This document shows, in pieces, positions 1 through 8,910 of a DNA stretch of 64,000 bases. The stretch comes from Nitrospira sp. (lineage in GTDB: Bacteria; Nitrospirota; Nitrospiria; Nitrospirales; Nitrospiraceae), in the NCBI GenBank assembly GCA_005116835.1, contig SWDM01000022.1:1-64000 (forward strand). Direction: 5' to 3'. The notes beneath the pieces were generated by a model, which saw nothing but the letters and a program-made list of their open reading frames with translations, had not been told where the DNA came from and did no database searches. The position numbers were made by a program, and so were the translations under genes. The first letter of the stretch is position 1; each line of letters begins with the position of its first letter.

Positions 1-122
1 CGTCCGATCGTTGATCCTAGGGCCACGGTGTGCGAGACATGTTCGGCGCACGGCTGAAATAGGTGGAGAGAAGAACCGGACAGATCACGTGCTACAAAAA
101 CCGGACAAGTTAACTTGCTATC
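1..122 (+). mobile_element. 3' end of an insertion sequence: transposase tail plus terminal repeats (putative)
   Basis: Reading from base 1 gives an open frame of 18 codons ([18 protein letters not shown]) closed by TGA at 55-57, which looks like the tail of a protein entering from outside the window. It is followed by two imperfect direct repeats of about 24 bp, each starting AACCGGACA and ending in TGCTA (about 75-98 and 99-122). Tandem sites of this kind are typical of transposase-binding ends of integrase-type insertion sequences. Immediately afterwards a Calx-beta coding sequence starts in mid-domain. The IS family and exact boundary cannot be fixed from here. Confidence 0.4.
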
Positions 123-910
123 TACACCTGACGGGTCCGGTGCATGCAACCCTGAGTGACGGGCAAGGGATCGGCACGATCACCGACGACGATGCTCAGG
201 CTCCCTTCGTCATCCAAGGGACCGACCGCGGCGACAAGATTGTCGTCGAAGAGCGCTGTAATGGCGAAGTGAAGGTTATCGTCAATGGTAAAGTCTCGAA
301 GGTTCAATTAGAGCAGGGCCAGGAGATTCAGGTGTTGGGATTGGGTGGAGACGACCATATTGTCCTCAAGGGGTTGAACCGGAACGCCTTGGTCGATGGC
401 GGCGACGGGAATGACAAGATCGATGGCCACAAGGTTACCAATGCCTCGGTGTCACTCACCTTGCTCGGTGGCGATGGCAAGGATCGGCTGATTGGCGGGC
501 GCGGGAACGATATCTTACGTGGCGACGACGGCAAAGACTTCCTCAGCGGCGGGAAAGGCGACGACTTGCTCGACGGCGGGCTCGGAAACGATGTGCTCAT
601 TGGTGGGCCAGGCCAAGATGTCTTAATTGGAGGAGGTGGGCACGACATCTTGAAGCAAGGTAATCAGCACGACAAGCGTGATCACCACCACGGCGATCGT
701 GACCATGACGACGACAAGCGGGATCGGGATGACGACCATGGCCGACGGGATAGGGATAAAGATCATGACAGGCATGAGCGGGGTGACGGTCGTGGCGAAA
801 AGTCCCACGGAAAGAATAACCACCATGATAGCGAGAAGTCCGACTATTCCTCCGAGCACCATAGGGTGATCTCCTCCAGTAAGTCGTGGGTCAAGGAGTA
901 TGTAGGGTAA
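11..910 (+). CDS. C-terminal part of a Calx-beta / RTX (haemolysin-type calcium-binding) protein, 5' end probably lost to an IS
   Basis: The open frame gives 299 codons, but only from about residue 37 (base 119) does it look native. [17 protein letters not shown] (residues 45-61) is the closing strand of a Calx-beta domain whose first part is missing. Residues 129-214 carry several glycine-rich nonapeptides ([36 protein letters not shown] and similar), the calcium-binding beta-roll of RTX proteins. Residues 218-275 are a low-complexity His/Asp/Arg/Lys tail. RTX proteins are normally secreted by type I systems, so finding one beside HlyD-like and TolC-like genes is suggestive. The first 36 codons derive from the presumed insertion-sequence end, so this may be a truncated pseudogene or a fortuitous fusion. 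Confidence 0.6.
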   Translation: MILGPRCARHVRRTAEIGGEKNRTDHVLQKPDKLTCYLHLTGPVHATLSDGQGIGTITDDDAQAPFVIQGTDRGDKIVVEERCNGEVKVIVNGKVSKVQLEQGQEIQVLGLGGDDHIVLKGLNRNALVDGGDGNDKIDGHKVTNASVSLTLLGGDGKDRLIGGRGNDILRGDDGKDFLSGGKGDDLLDGGLGNDVLIGGPGQDVLIGGGGHDILKQGNQHDKRDHHHGDRDHDDDKRDRDDDHGRRDRDKDHDRHERGDGRGEKSHGKNNHHDSEKSDYSSEHHRVISSSKSWVKEYVG

Positions 911-1270
911 GTGATAGGATCCATTGAATCCGGTGACGGCGAACAAGCTCAGTCGGGCCGTTATTAAGCGGCCTCCAGATTGGGGGGGCAGGATCTGGTC
1001 GCGATCCTGATATTTGCTAGCATGCGCTCTCCATTTATAATGACGAAGCTGCCTCTGCCTATGACATGTTAGTTTTCAGCAAGTTAGCGTAACATTCCTC
1101 ATCATTTTCATTACCATAGATCCTGTTAAAGTACGGAAAACATTGGACTACCTCGAAAGGGGGGGTCGAACTATGCTTTCGTATTATGGTACTCCTTTGC
1201 ACCCAGGGAGAGAGGGGCTGTAACCTCTCTAGTTCATCCACTTCTTTCACTCTTTCTCAAGGAGGTTGTT
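911..1270. other. Intergenic region with a short hairpin upstream of the DUF3467 gene
   Basis: No convincing gene. AGAGAGG (1209-1215) pairs with CCTCTCT (1224-1230) to form a 7-bp stem with an 8-base loop about 40 bases before the next start codon, possibly a leader hairpin. No clear sigma-70 promoter was identified. Confidence 0.3.
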
Positions 1271-1615
1271 ATGTCGCTCAAAGACGTTCAGGCAGAAACT
1301 GCTGCTCCTGCTGGTGCATCAAAACCTACGACAGGTCCAGTGGTGAAGTTCGACGATACAGGGATTACCAATGCCTACGCAAATGTCTGTAACGTGTCGA
1401 GCTCGCGCGAAGAAGTTGTGGTGGTGTTCGGCATGAACAACGCCTGGGAACGGGATGCGTCAGAAGTGCGGGTGAAGCTCAATAGTCGCGTCATTCTGAG
1501 CCCGTTTGCCGCCAAACGGCTGGGGTTGCTGTTGAATAGTGTTGTGCAGCAGTATGAGGCCCGCTTCGGCGCGATGGACGTCGGGATCGCGCAGACCGAC
1601 AGGGGAGCGAAGTAG
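1271..1615 (+). CDS. DUF3467 family protein
   Basis: A 114-residue soluble protein. A flexible Ala/Pro/Thr-rich N-terminus of about 25 residues precedes a compact domain with the DUF3467 pattern: ITNAYANVCNVSSSREEVVVVFG, then VILSPFAAKRLGLLLNSVVQQYEARFG. The ATG is chosen because AAGGAGG lies seven bases upstream, a near-perfect ribosome binding site. DUF3467 proteins have no established biochemical role. It stands just before the GAF-HlyD gene (45-base gap) and may be co-transcribed with the export cluster, so a cytosolic accessory role is possible but is only inference. Confidence 0.75.
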   Translation: MSLKDVQAETAAPAGASKPTTGPVVKFDDTGITNAYANVCNVSSSREEVVVVFGMNNAWERDASEVRVKLNSRVILSPFAAKRLGLLLNSVVQQYEARFGAMDVGIAQTDRGAK

Positions 1616-1660
1616 TCTGCGAGTCATAGAGACGAACAAGTTCGAGTTTTCTTACCTGGG

Positions 1661-3580
1661 GTGAACATGGACAGTCAAACCGACGTGGAGCGTGAGACCT
1701 CGCGTCGTGAAGCTGCGGCTCAGGTTGTGACCGAATCGGTTCAGTCGCTGGAACAGGAACAGGAGCATCAACTCTGGACTGCGTTTGCCGAAGCAGCGAC
1801 TAGTGAGGCATTCTGCCAGAGTTGGCTGGCGCTTCAATGCGGGATGATCGGCGGTGTGAGGGCTGGACTGGTATTGCTTGGTCCTCCTGATCGTGGCCCC
1901 TTTCGTCCGGTGACTACATGGCCAGCCGGCCGGCGTAATCTCAAGCATCTGACCAAAACTGCGGAACGCACCCTCTCCGAACGTCGTGGACTATTAGTCA
2001 AGGCCGAGGCCGCCACCGGTGAAGAGGCCGACGACTGTTACGAAGTCAGCTATCCAATTGAGGTCCGTGGGGTCCTCCACGGGGCGACGGTCTTAGAGAT
2101 CCCCACTCGATCAGACGCAAAGCTCAAAGACGCCATGCGCAGACTCCACTGGGGGGCGGCCTGGCTGGAATTGCTGTTTTCGCGCGAGACGATCACGGCG
2201 GAAATTGCCACGCGCGAACGGATCCAGTCCGCGCTGGAGCTGGTCTCATCCACGCTGGGGCACGAACGATGTTATGCCGCGGCGATGGCTTTCGCCACGG
2301 CTCTGGCGACGAAGTTGGAGTGTGAGCGTGTGAGCATCGGATTCGTCCATCGTGGCAGCACGCGTGTGTTCGCCATGTCGCATAGTGCGGAATTCAAGCA
2401 ACAGACGAACCTCATTCGCAGTATCTCCGAAGCCATGGATGAAGCGGTGGATCAACGAGAGACCATCGTCTATCCCAACGGTTCATCCGGGTCGATCGTG
2501 GTGGCGCGCGCACATGCCGAGTTGGCCAGGCAGCATCGGGCCGGAGCCTTGTGCTCGATTCCGCTGGAGGTCCTCGGGGTGCCGATCGGCGCGTTGATGC
2601 TCGAACGACCGATCGATCGGCCATTCGACAACAAGGCTGTCGAGCTGTGCCAATCCGTCGCTGCCCTGGCCGGCCCGATTCTGGACATGCAACGGCGAGA
2701 CGATCGCTGGCTGATCATCAAAGCGGTGGATTCGGTTAGAGCCTATTTCGTGTCGTTGTTCGGCCCGCGGCATGTCGCACTGAAGCTTGCGACATTGGGT
2801 GTGGTGGGCCTCATGCTGTTTTGCCTCTTGGTGAAGGGAGATTACCGCGTCTCGGCCAAGACGGTGCTGGAGCCGATTGTCCAGCGTGCCGCAGCGGCCC
2901 CATTCAACGGGTATATCCGTGAAGCGCCGGTGCGAGCCGGCGATCTGGTGCAGGCAGGCCAGGTGCTCTGTACGCTGGATGATCGGGAACTCAGGCTCGA
3001 ACGGTTGAAGTCGCTGAGCAAGTTTGAGGAATACCAAAAGGAATATCACAAGGCGATGGCCGAGGGGGAGGCGGCCAAGGTCGAAATCCTCACCGCCCAA
3101 ATCCATCAGGCTCAAGCGGAGATCGCACTGCTCAACGATCAGCTCGATCACACCACCTTGCTGGCGCCCTTCGACGGGATCGTCGTCACGGGCGATCTCA
3201 GTCAACAGTTGGGCGCGCCGGTTGAAAAAGGGAAAGTGCTCTTCGAGATCGCGCCGCTCGATAGCTATCGCCTGGTGATCGAAGTCGATGAACGGAACAT
3301 TGCGGACGTGGTGGTCGGGCAACGGGGCTCGCTGATGTTGTCGGCCTTTCCCTCGGAGGTCATCGACGTGACCGTGGAGAAGATCACGCCGGTGTCTACG
3401 GCGAAAGAGGGCCGGAACTTTTTCCGAATCGAAGCGCAGTTCGACCAGCCGCACGATCGCCTGCGCCCTGGGATGGAAGGAGCCGGCAAGATTGAGATCG
3501 ATCGCCGTTCCTTGATCTGGATCTGGACACATCAGATCGTGGATTGGATTCGGCTGGCGGTCTGGTCGTGGATGCCGTAA
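1661..3580 (+). CDS. GAF domain - HlyD fusion: membrane-anchored periplasmic adaptor
   Basis: 639 residues. Residues 40-175 and 190-345 look like two GAF-type domains (the second contains ERIQSALELVSSTLG and LCSIPLEVLGVPIGALMLE). A single membrane segment follows at 372-392 (LATLGVVGLMLFCLLV). The rest is a HlyD-type adaptor: first half of a barrel-sandwich hybrid at about 397-440 (AAAPFNGYIREAPVRAGDLV), a short coiled-coil hairpin at about 443-490, and the second half with LLAPFDGIVVTGDLSQQLG, then a beta-barrel. The GAF region would lie in the cytoplasm and the adaptor in the periplasm, so the protein could couple a cytoplasmic signal to an export channel. The start is GTG at 1661 or ATG at 1667. 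It ends with Trp-rich residues and is followed by repeat-filled DNA, then the M50 gene. Confidence 0.8.
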   Translation: MNMDSQTDVERETSRREAAAQVVTESVQSLEQEQEHQLWTAFAEAATSEAFCQSWLALQCGMIGGVRAGLVLLGPPDRGPFRPVTTWPAGRRNLKHLTKTAERTLSERRGLLVKAEAATGEEADDCYEVSYPIEVRGVLHGATVLEIPTRSDAKLKDAMRRLHWGAAWLELLFSRETITAEIATRERIQSALELVSSTLGHERCYAAAMAFATALATKLECERVSIGFVHRGSTRVFAMSHSAEFKQQTNLIRSISEAMDEAVDQRETIVYPNGSSGSIVVARAHAELARQHRAGALCSIPLEVLGVPIGALMLERPIDRPFDNKAVELCQSVAALAGPILDMQRRDDRWLIIKAVDSVRAYFVSLFGPRHVALKLATLGVVGLMLFCLLVKGDYRVSAKTVLEPIVQRAAAAPFNGYIREAPVRAGDLVQAGQVLCTLDDRELRLERLKSLSKFEEYQKEYHKAMAEGEAAKVEILTAQIHQAQAEIALLNDQLDHTTLLAPFDGIVVTGDLSQQLGAPVEKGKVLFEIAPLDSYRLVIEVDERNIADVVVGQRGSLMLSAFPSEVIDVTVEKITPVSTAKEGRNFFRIEAQFDQPHDRLRPGMEGAGKIEIDRRSLIWIWTHQIVDWIRLAVWSWMP

Positions 3581-3589
3581 GCGCCTTTG

Positions 3590-3625
3590 GCGAATTTTGA
3601 ATTCTGAATTGTGAATGTTGAATGG
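3590..3625. repeat. Dispersed repeat family C (GAATGTTGAATG type), single arm
   Basis: Tandem near-repeats of GAATTxTGAAT and GAATGTTGAATGG directly after the GAF-HlyD gene. The same motif builds the palindromes at 44.9 and 47.6 kb. Confidence 0.6.
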
Positions 3626-3632
3626 AAACGAC

Positions 3633-3810
3633 TGAGGTAGATAGGCTGAATGGAGCTAGCCAGGTAGATAGGCTGAAGGGGTTCAGACTGAGGGTAGGGG
3701 TTCAGACTGAATTGGGTAGGTGGATAGGCTGAAGGGGTTCAGGCTGAAGGTAAGAAATCGGAGGTCGTAGCTCCGAACCCTTCGGCCTGAACCCCTTCAG
3801 CCTGAATACC
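3633..3810. repeat. Dispersed palindrome family B (CTGAAGGGGTTCAGGCTGAAGG type)
   Basis: Several tandem copies of TAGATAGGCTGAAGGGGTTCAG in the left part face the inverted arm CCTTCGGCCTGAACCCCTTC at 3779-3810. The whole 250-base gap between the GAF-HlyD and M50 genes is made of this and family C, which would fold as a long hairpin in RNA. Confidence 0.75.
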
Positions 3811-3838
3811 TGAGCGGCTGCCATGAGGAACGTGCCCT

Positions 3839-5986
3839 ATGAGTGAAGCCTTTTTTAGTCCTTCCTGGTATCGCGTGGCGACGTTGGCTCCACGCTTGCG
3901 CAGCCATGCGCAGTTGCACCGCCACCAATATCGTGGCCAGATCTGGTATGTACTACAAGATAGGTCGAATGAACGGTTTCATCGCTTTTCTCCCGCCGCC
4001 TATGCCTTTATCGGCCTGATGGATGGGCAGCGCACGGTCCAGGATATCTGGGAACTTTCCTCCACGAAGCTGGGTGACGAGGCCCCGACCCAGCCTGAAG
4101 TGGTGCAGCTCTTGAGCCAGCTCCACGCAGCCGATGTGCTGCAGTGCGATATTCCCCCCGACATCGCGGAACTGCTGCATCGACACGAGCGCACGCAACA
4201 GAAGAAGTGGCAGCGCCGGGCGATGAGCATCTTTGCCTGGCAGTTCCCGCTCTTCGACCCGGAGCGGCTGCTTCAGACTTTTGCACCATTGGTTCGCCCC
4301 TTCTTTGGGTGGATCGGTGCGGTGCTGTGGCTCTGTATCGTGATTCCTGCTGTGCTGATCGGGGCCGCGCACTGGTCGGATCTGACGTCGAATATCATCG
4401 ACCGTATGACCACGCCGCAAAACCTATTACTCCTCTGGTTCCTGTTCCCGATCATCAAAGCGCTGCACGAGTTCGGCCATGCCTTTGCGGTGAAAGTCTT
4501 CGGCGGGGAAGTGCACGAGATGGGGATCATGTTGCTCGTGTTCTCGCCGGTGCCCTATGTCGATGCGTCCGCCTCGTCTGCTTTCCCGAGTAAGTGGCAG
4601 CGGGCAGTTGTTGGCGCGGCCGGCATGATCGTTGAACTCGTGATCGCAGCGGTGGCTATGTTGGTGTGGGTGAGCGCGGAGCCTGGTACCGTGCGCATGC
4701 TGGCCTATAACACCATCATGATTGCCGGGATTTCGACGGTCCTGTTCAACGCCAATCCCTTGCTCCGGTTCGATGGCTACTACATCCTCGCCGATCTCAT
4801 TGAGATTCCCAACCTGAGGCAGCGAGCCAACAACTACCTCGGCTATCTGTGCGAGCGGTATTTCTTCGGTCGAGCGGAGGCGCAGGTGGCGCATGCTATG
4901 CCGGGTGAACGTACCTGGTTTGTGGGGTATTCGGTCACCTCGTTTGTGTACCGGTTCTTCGTGGTCTTCGCCATTCTCATGTTTTTGACCGACCAATTCT
5001 TTGTGCTGGGCATGTTTTTCGCCATTTTGACGGCCTTCACCTGGTTCGTGCTCCCGCTGGGAAAGGGCCTGCGCTATCTGTTCACGAGCCCGCGTATCCG
5101 CCGCGTACGAGGGAGGGCATTGGCGGTGACGAGCGGGGCGATGGCCGTCATTGTGGTGGCGCTCTGTTTAATCCCGGTGCCCTTTCGCACGCGTGCGGAA
5201 GGGGTGGTGTGGATTCCGGAGGAAGCCATCGTGCGCGCCGGCGCCGATGGATTCGTCGAGCAGGTGGTGAGCTTGCCGGGGTCGGCTGTGTCGCCAGGCG
5301 ATGTGTTGGTGCTCTGTCAGGATTCCGTGCTGACGACGCAGGTCACAGTACTCGAGGGACAGCTTAGGGAGATCGAAGCCCGCATCAGGGAGCAGATTCC
5401 TGAGAGCATGGTCAAAGCGAAAATATTAGAGGAAGAGCAGCGCTACATCGAGGAAAAACTCGCCCGCGCGAGAGAACAGGTTCGTGATCTCGTGATTACC
5501 GCGAAGGTGGCCGGCACGCTGGTGTTACCCCGTGCGGAGGACTTGCCAGGCCGGTTCGTGCATCGCGGCGACGTGTTGGCCCACGTGGTGGACCTCAATA
5601 CGTTGACGGTCCGGACCATCGTGGACCAGACCGATATCGACTTGATCCGCCATAGCCTGAAGGCTGCTCAGGTTCGTTTGGCCGAACGGCTTGCGAACCC
5701 GATCGATGCAGTGGTGAAACGGCTGGTGCCGGCGGCGAGTGATGAATTGCCGAGTCCGGCGCTCGGGAGCGAGGGTGGCGGGCAGATGCCGATGGATCCG
5801 AAAGATCCCAAGGGTCAGAAGGCGTTGCGGAAAGTGTTTCAGGTGGATCTCCAATTACCCGTTGAGTTGGGTGTTGTGAATGTCGGCGGGCGCGTCTATG
5901 TGCGATTCGATCATGGATGGGAATCGCTCATGGCCCAGTGGTATCGCCAGGGACGACAATTATTCTTGTCGCGCTTCAATGTTTAA
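3839..5986 (+). CDS. PqqD-like / M50 zinc metallopeptidase / adaptor fusion membrane protein
   Basis: 715 residues. Residues 15-105 resemble a PqqD-type peptide-binding fold (IWYVLQDRSNERFHRFSPAA). Membrane helices follow, with the M50 zinc motif HEFGH at 210-214 and the second motif NPLLRFDGYYILAD whose Asp is D312, so ligands and catalytic Glu are intact. More helices run to about residue 447. Residues 450-715 carry a periplasmic barrel-sandwich and coiled-coil adaptor (VRAGADGFVEQVVSLPGSAV; later ITAKVAGTLVLPRAEDLPG). This PqqD-M50-adaptor architecture is known from peptide-processing or export clusters of uncertain substrate. The ATG has only a weak upstream binding site. Its 3' end overlaps the SecA-like gene by 8 bases, so the two are probably translated together. 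Confidence 0.85.
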   Translation: MSEAFFSPSWYRVATLAPRLRSHAQLHRHQYRGQIWYVLQDRSNERFHRFSPAAYAFIGLMDGQRTVQDIWELSSTKLGDEAPTQPEVVQLLSQLHAADVLQCDIPPDIAELLHRHERTQQKKWQRRAMSIFAWQFPLFDPERLLQTFAPLVRPFFGWIGAVLWLCIVIPAVLIGAAHWSDLTSNIIDRMTTPQNLLLLWFLFPIIKALHEFGHAFAVKVFGGEVHEMGIMLLVFSPVPYVDASASSAFPSKWQRAVVGAAGMIVELVIAAVAMLVWVSAEPGTVRMLAYNTIMIAGISTVLFNANPLLRFDGYYILADLIEIPNLRQRANNYLGYLCERYFFGRAEAQVAHAMPGERTWFVGYSVTSFVYRFFVVFAILMFLTDQFFVLGMFFAILTAFTWFVLPLGKGLRYLFTSPRIRRVRGRALAVTSGAMAVIVVALCLIPVPFRTRAEGVVWIPEEAIVRAGADGFVEQVVSLPGSAVSPGDVLVLCQDSVLTTQVTVLEGQLREIEARIREQIPESMVKAKILEEEQRYIEEKLARAREQVRDLVITAKVAGTLVLPRAEDLPGRFVHRGDVLAHVVDLNTLTVRTIVDQTDIDLIRHSLKAAQVRLAERLANPIDAVVKRLVPAASDELPSPALGSEGGGQMPMDPKDPKGQKALRKVFQVDLQLPVELGVVNVGGRVYVRFDHGWESLMAQWYRQGRQLFLSRFNV

Positions 5987-7970
5987 TATGGCCCGGCAAC
6001 AGACGGCGCTGCACAGCGCCTATCCGGAACGATCGGTCCCGCACGAGAGCTGGTTCGATAAGCAGGGGGTGAAGCTGGCGAGCCCCGTCATGCGACGGTT
6101 ACGCGAGCACAGGGCCATGCGGACTGAGGTGGTGGAGCCGGTCAACAAACTAGGGAGCCTGCTGGCCGCCTTGCGCGATGACCAGTTGTGCCAAGAGGTG
6201 GCCCACGTTCGAGAGCAACTCCGGCGCAACGGGTTGAGCGAAAAATTGGTATTCCGGTCCTTTGCCCTGGTACGTGAGGTAGCCCAGCGGACGATCGGCC
6301 AACGGCACTATGACGTGCAGATCCTCGGAGGCTGGGTCTTGCTCAACGGCTGTGTGGCGGAGATGGCGACGGGAGAAGGGAAGACCTTAACCGCCACGCT
6401 GGCCGCTGCGACGGCAGCCCTGGCCGGCGTGCCGGTGCATATTATCACCGTGAACGATTATCTGACGGCGCGCGATGCGGCTGAGATGGGTCCGATCTAT
6501 CGCATGATGGGCCTGACCGTCGGGGTGATCACCCACGAACAAGATCCCGCGGCACGCCGTGCCGCCTATGCCTGTGACGTGACCTATTGTACGAATAAGG
6601 AACTGGCGTTCGATTACCTGCGGGATCGTCTGGCGGTGGGACGGCAGCCCAATCGGATCCAACTCCAACTGGAGAAACTCTATGGCGATGCCACCAGGCT
6701 CCGCAATCTGGTGCTCCGGGGCTTGTGCTTCGGCATTGTGGATGAAGCGGACAGCATTCTGGTGGATGAAGCGCGTGTCCCGCTCATTATTTCCGCCAGC
6801 GGAGGGAAGGTGCCGGAGAAGCCGATCTACGAGATGGTATTGGTGCTGGCGCGCGCCCTCACCAAAGGATCGGATTTTGAAATTGACCCACGAGAGCGGA
6901 ACATTCGCCTAACGCCGGCAGGGCAAGCCTGGTTGGCGTCACGCACGAAGGATCTTACGGGCTTTTTGTCCGGACCACGGCGGCGTGAAGAACTCGTCCG
7001 TCAGGCGCTCACCGCGCTCCATCTGTTCCATCGGGATACCCATTATCTCGTCAGGGACGAAAAGGTTCAGATTATCGACGAGTATACCGGGCGCATCATG
7101 GGGGATCGGTCGTGGGAACAGGGGCTGCATCAACTGATTGAATTGAAGGAGGGCTGTCCGCTCACGCCCATGAACACCTCGTTGGCACGGATCACCTACC
7201 AGCGATTTTTTCGCCGGTATTTGTGGCTTGCCGGGATGACCGGCACGGCGCAGGAGGTTGCCGGCGAATTGTGGAACGTGTATCGCCTGGCCACCGTAAC
7301 GATTCCAACCAATCGTCCTCTGCAGCGGTATTGGGCTGGAGAGAGGCTGTTTGCGACGGCGGATGAGAAGTGGGACGCCGCTGTGGAACGGATCGCGGAG
7401 CTCCATCAGCTCGGACGGCCGGTCCTGGTGGGGACGAGGTCGGTCACGGCCTCCGAGCTCCTGAGCGAGAAACTCACTGCGGTAGGCATCCCGCACGTCA
7501 TCCTCAATGCCAGGCAGGACAAGGAGGAGGCCGACATCGTATCCAAGGCAGGCCAGCCAGGGCGTGTCACAGTGGCGACGAACATGGCGGGTCGCGGGAC
7601 GGATATCAAGTTGCTACAGCAGGTGGCACAGGCGGGGGGGCTGCATGTGTTGGCAACAGAACGACACGAAGCCGGGCGCATCGATCGGCAGCTCTATGGC
7701 CGCAGCGGCCGCCAGGGGGATCCAGGCAGTTTTGAGACGGTCGCATCCTTGGAGGATGAGCTGATGACCACGTCGCGGCGTCTGCTCTGGCGCTGGATGG
7801 CTCGCGCGCTGGTGACGAGCGGAAAGCCCCTACAGGGGAAATCGGCGGCATTTCTCGTGCGACAGGCCCAGCTGTCCGCCGAGTCCCTGCATGGACGGAT
7901 TCGACGGGATCTGTTGCAGCACGAGGACCAGTTGGAAACCTCGCTGGCATTTTCAGGGCGACTGGAATGA
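5979..7970 (+). CDS. Shortened SecA-like preprotein translocase ATPase
   Basis: 663 residues from ATG 5979 (ATG 5988 is equally possible; an upstream GTG at 5880 would overlap the M50 gene by over 100 bases and is unlikely). Walker A is MATGEGKTLTATL (GEGKT about 132-136), Walker B VDEADSILVDEARVPLIIS, and motif VI GRIDRQLYGRSGRQGDPG followed by SLEDELM. These are SecA hallmarks and appear catalytically complete. Normal SecA is about 850-900 residues. This one stops shortly after the start of the long scaffold helix (ESLHGRIRRDLLQHEDQLE aligns with the NFdiRKxLLxYDDV region), so the helical wing, the two-helix finger and the C-terminal zinc tail are missing. It overlaps the M50 gene upstream and the adaptor gene downstream (ATGA), which ties it to the export cluster. 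It is a paralogue, not the housekeeping SecA. Confidence 0.85.
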   Translation: MFNMARQQTALHSAYPERSVPHESWFDKQGVKLASPVMRRLREHRAMRTEVVEPVNKLGSLLAALRDDQLCQEVAHVREQLRRNGLSEKLVFRSFALVREVAQRTIGQRHYDVQILGGWVLLNGCVAEMATGEGKTLTATLAAATAALAGVPVHIITVNDYLTARDAAEMGPIYRMMGLTVGVITHEQDPAARRAAYACDVTYCTNKELAFDYLRDRLAVGRQPNRIQLQLEKLYGDATRLRNLVLRGLCFGIVDEADSILVDEARVPLIISASGGKVPEKPIYEMVLVLARALTKGSDFEIDPRERNIRLTPAGQAWLASRTKDLTGFLSGPRRREELVRQALTALHLFHRDTHYLVRDEKVQIIDEYTGRIMGDRSWEQGLHQLIELKEGCPLTPMNTSLARITYQRFFRRYLWLAGMTGTAQEVAGELWNVYRLATVTIPTNRPLQRYWAGERLFATADEKWDAAVERIAELHQLGRPVLVGTRSVTASELLSEKLTAVGIPHVILNARQDKEEADIVSKAGQPGRVTVATNMAGRGTDIKLLQQVAQAGGLHVLATERHEAGRIDRQLYGRSGRQGDPGSFETVASLEDELMTTSRRLLWRWMARALVTSGKPLQGKSAAFLVRQAQLSAESLHGRIRRDLLQHEDQLETSLAFSGRLE

Positions 7971-8908
7971 GACACGAGCGGCGGTTGGAAGTGGCGTATC
8001 GGGTTTCTCGTTTCAAGTTATTAGGGGCCGTTTCTGCAACCATGAAACAAGAAACACGAAACTTGAAACGCCCGAACGAGACAGGGCTGGGCCTGATGGG
8101 CAGCCTGACCGTTGCGGCTGGGCTTTGTGTTCTGGCGGCGCCACCCCTGTGGGCGGGAGACATGGCCTGCGTGATTAAACCCTCTGCCGAGATCTCTATC
8201 GGGACTCCGGTGGAGGGGCTGATTCACACGGTGCCGGTGGAACGAGGAGATTGGGTGACGAAGGGGCAGGTCATTGTGACGCTCGAATCGAGTCTGGAAG
8301 AGGCGACCGTTGCATTAGCGAAAGCTAAGGCGGACGCAGAGGCGGTGCTGAAGAGCAGTCAGCTGAAGGTCGGGTTCAGCAGCCGAAACCTCGAACGGGC
8401 TTTGGACTTGATCAAGAACAATTCGATTGCCCAACATGATGTGGATCAAGCTCAGACGGAAAAGGCTTTGGCCGAGATGTCGTATCAGGAGGCGTCGGAA
8501 AATAAACGATTGGCCAAGCTGGAATTGAACCGGACCATGGCGGCGCTGAACCTGCGCACGATTCGAAGCCCCATCAATGGCGTGGTGATGGATCGGCTAC
8601 TCTCTCCCGGCGAGCTGGCCCGCCAGACGCCGGTGATGAAGCTGGCACAGGTCGATCCATTGCGGGTGGAGGTCTATGCGCCGCTCTCGCTGCTTGGGAA
8701 ATTAAAGACAGGCATGAAGGCCGATGTGCGTCCAGAAGGCAAAGGGCAGCCGGCCTATCAGGCGACAGTGGTGGTCGTGAACCGGGTCGTCGATAGCGCC
8801 AGCGGCACCTTTGGTGTGCGCTTGGAAATACCGAATGCGAATAAAGCGATTGCGGCAGGCTTGGCCTGCACCGTCGACTTTCATCTTTCGTCGGCAGAGG
8901 GGCCGTGA
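7967..8908 (+). CDS. HlyD/RND-type periplasmic adaptor (membrane fusion protein)
   Basis: Up to 313 residues from ATG 7967, which overlaps the SecA-like stop. ATG 8042 or ATG 8096 may be the true start, because the segment 8003-8070 is a dispersed palindrome and a signal peptide begins at 8096 (MGSLTVAAGLCVLAAPPLWA). The mature part has the split barrel-sandwich (SIGTPVEGLIHTVPVERGDW and LRTIRSPINGVVMDRLLSPG), a coiled-coil hairpin rich in Lys/Ala/Glu between them, and a beta-barrel (VDPLRVEVYAPLSLLGKL). It would bridge an inner-membrane partner to the TolC-like protein encoded next. No RND or ABC pump gene accompanies it, so its partner is probably the M50/GAF-HlyD assembly or lies elsewhere. 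Confidence 0.8.
   Translation: MRHERRLEVAYRVSRFKLLGAVSATMKQETRNLKRPNETGLGLMGSLTVAAGLCVLAAPPLWAGDMACVIKPSAEISIGTPVEGLIHTVPVERGDWVTKGQVIVTLESSLEEATVALAKAKADAEAVLKSSQLKVGFSSRNLERALDLIKNNSIAQHDVDQAQTEKALAEMSYQEASENKRLAKLELNRTMAALNLRTIRSPINGVVMDRLLSPGELARQTPVMKLAQVDPLRVEVYAPLSLLGKLKTGMKADVRPEGKGQPAYQATVVVVNRVVDSASGTFGVRLEIPNANKAIAAGLACTVDFHLSSAEGP
8003..8070. repeat. Palindromic repeat (GTTTC/GAAAC type, family D-like) at the start of the adaptor gene
   Basis: GTTTCTCGTTTCAAGTT (8003-8019) faces GAAACACGAAACTTGAAAC (8050-8068). The palindrome lies across the possible N-terminus of the adaptor gene and is read through in frame if translation starts at 7967. Confidence 0.55.
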
Positions 8909-8910
8909 GG

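Noticed and set aside
2483-3532. 349-codon minus-strand frame
   Set aside because: Lies wholly within the GAF-HlyD gene; its His/Arg/Asp-rich composition is that of an antisense shadow.
3953-4996. Two long minus-strand frames within the M50 gene
   Set aside because: Antisense shadows; the plus strand has intact HEFGH and NPLLRFDGYY motifs.
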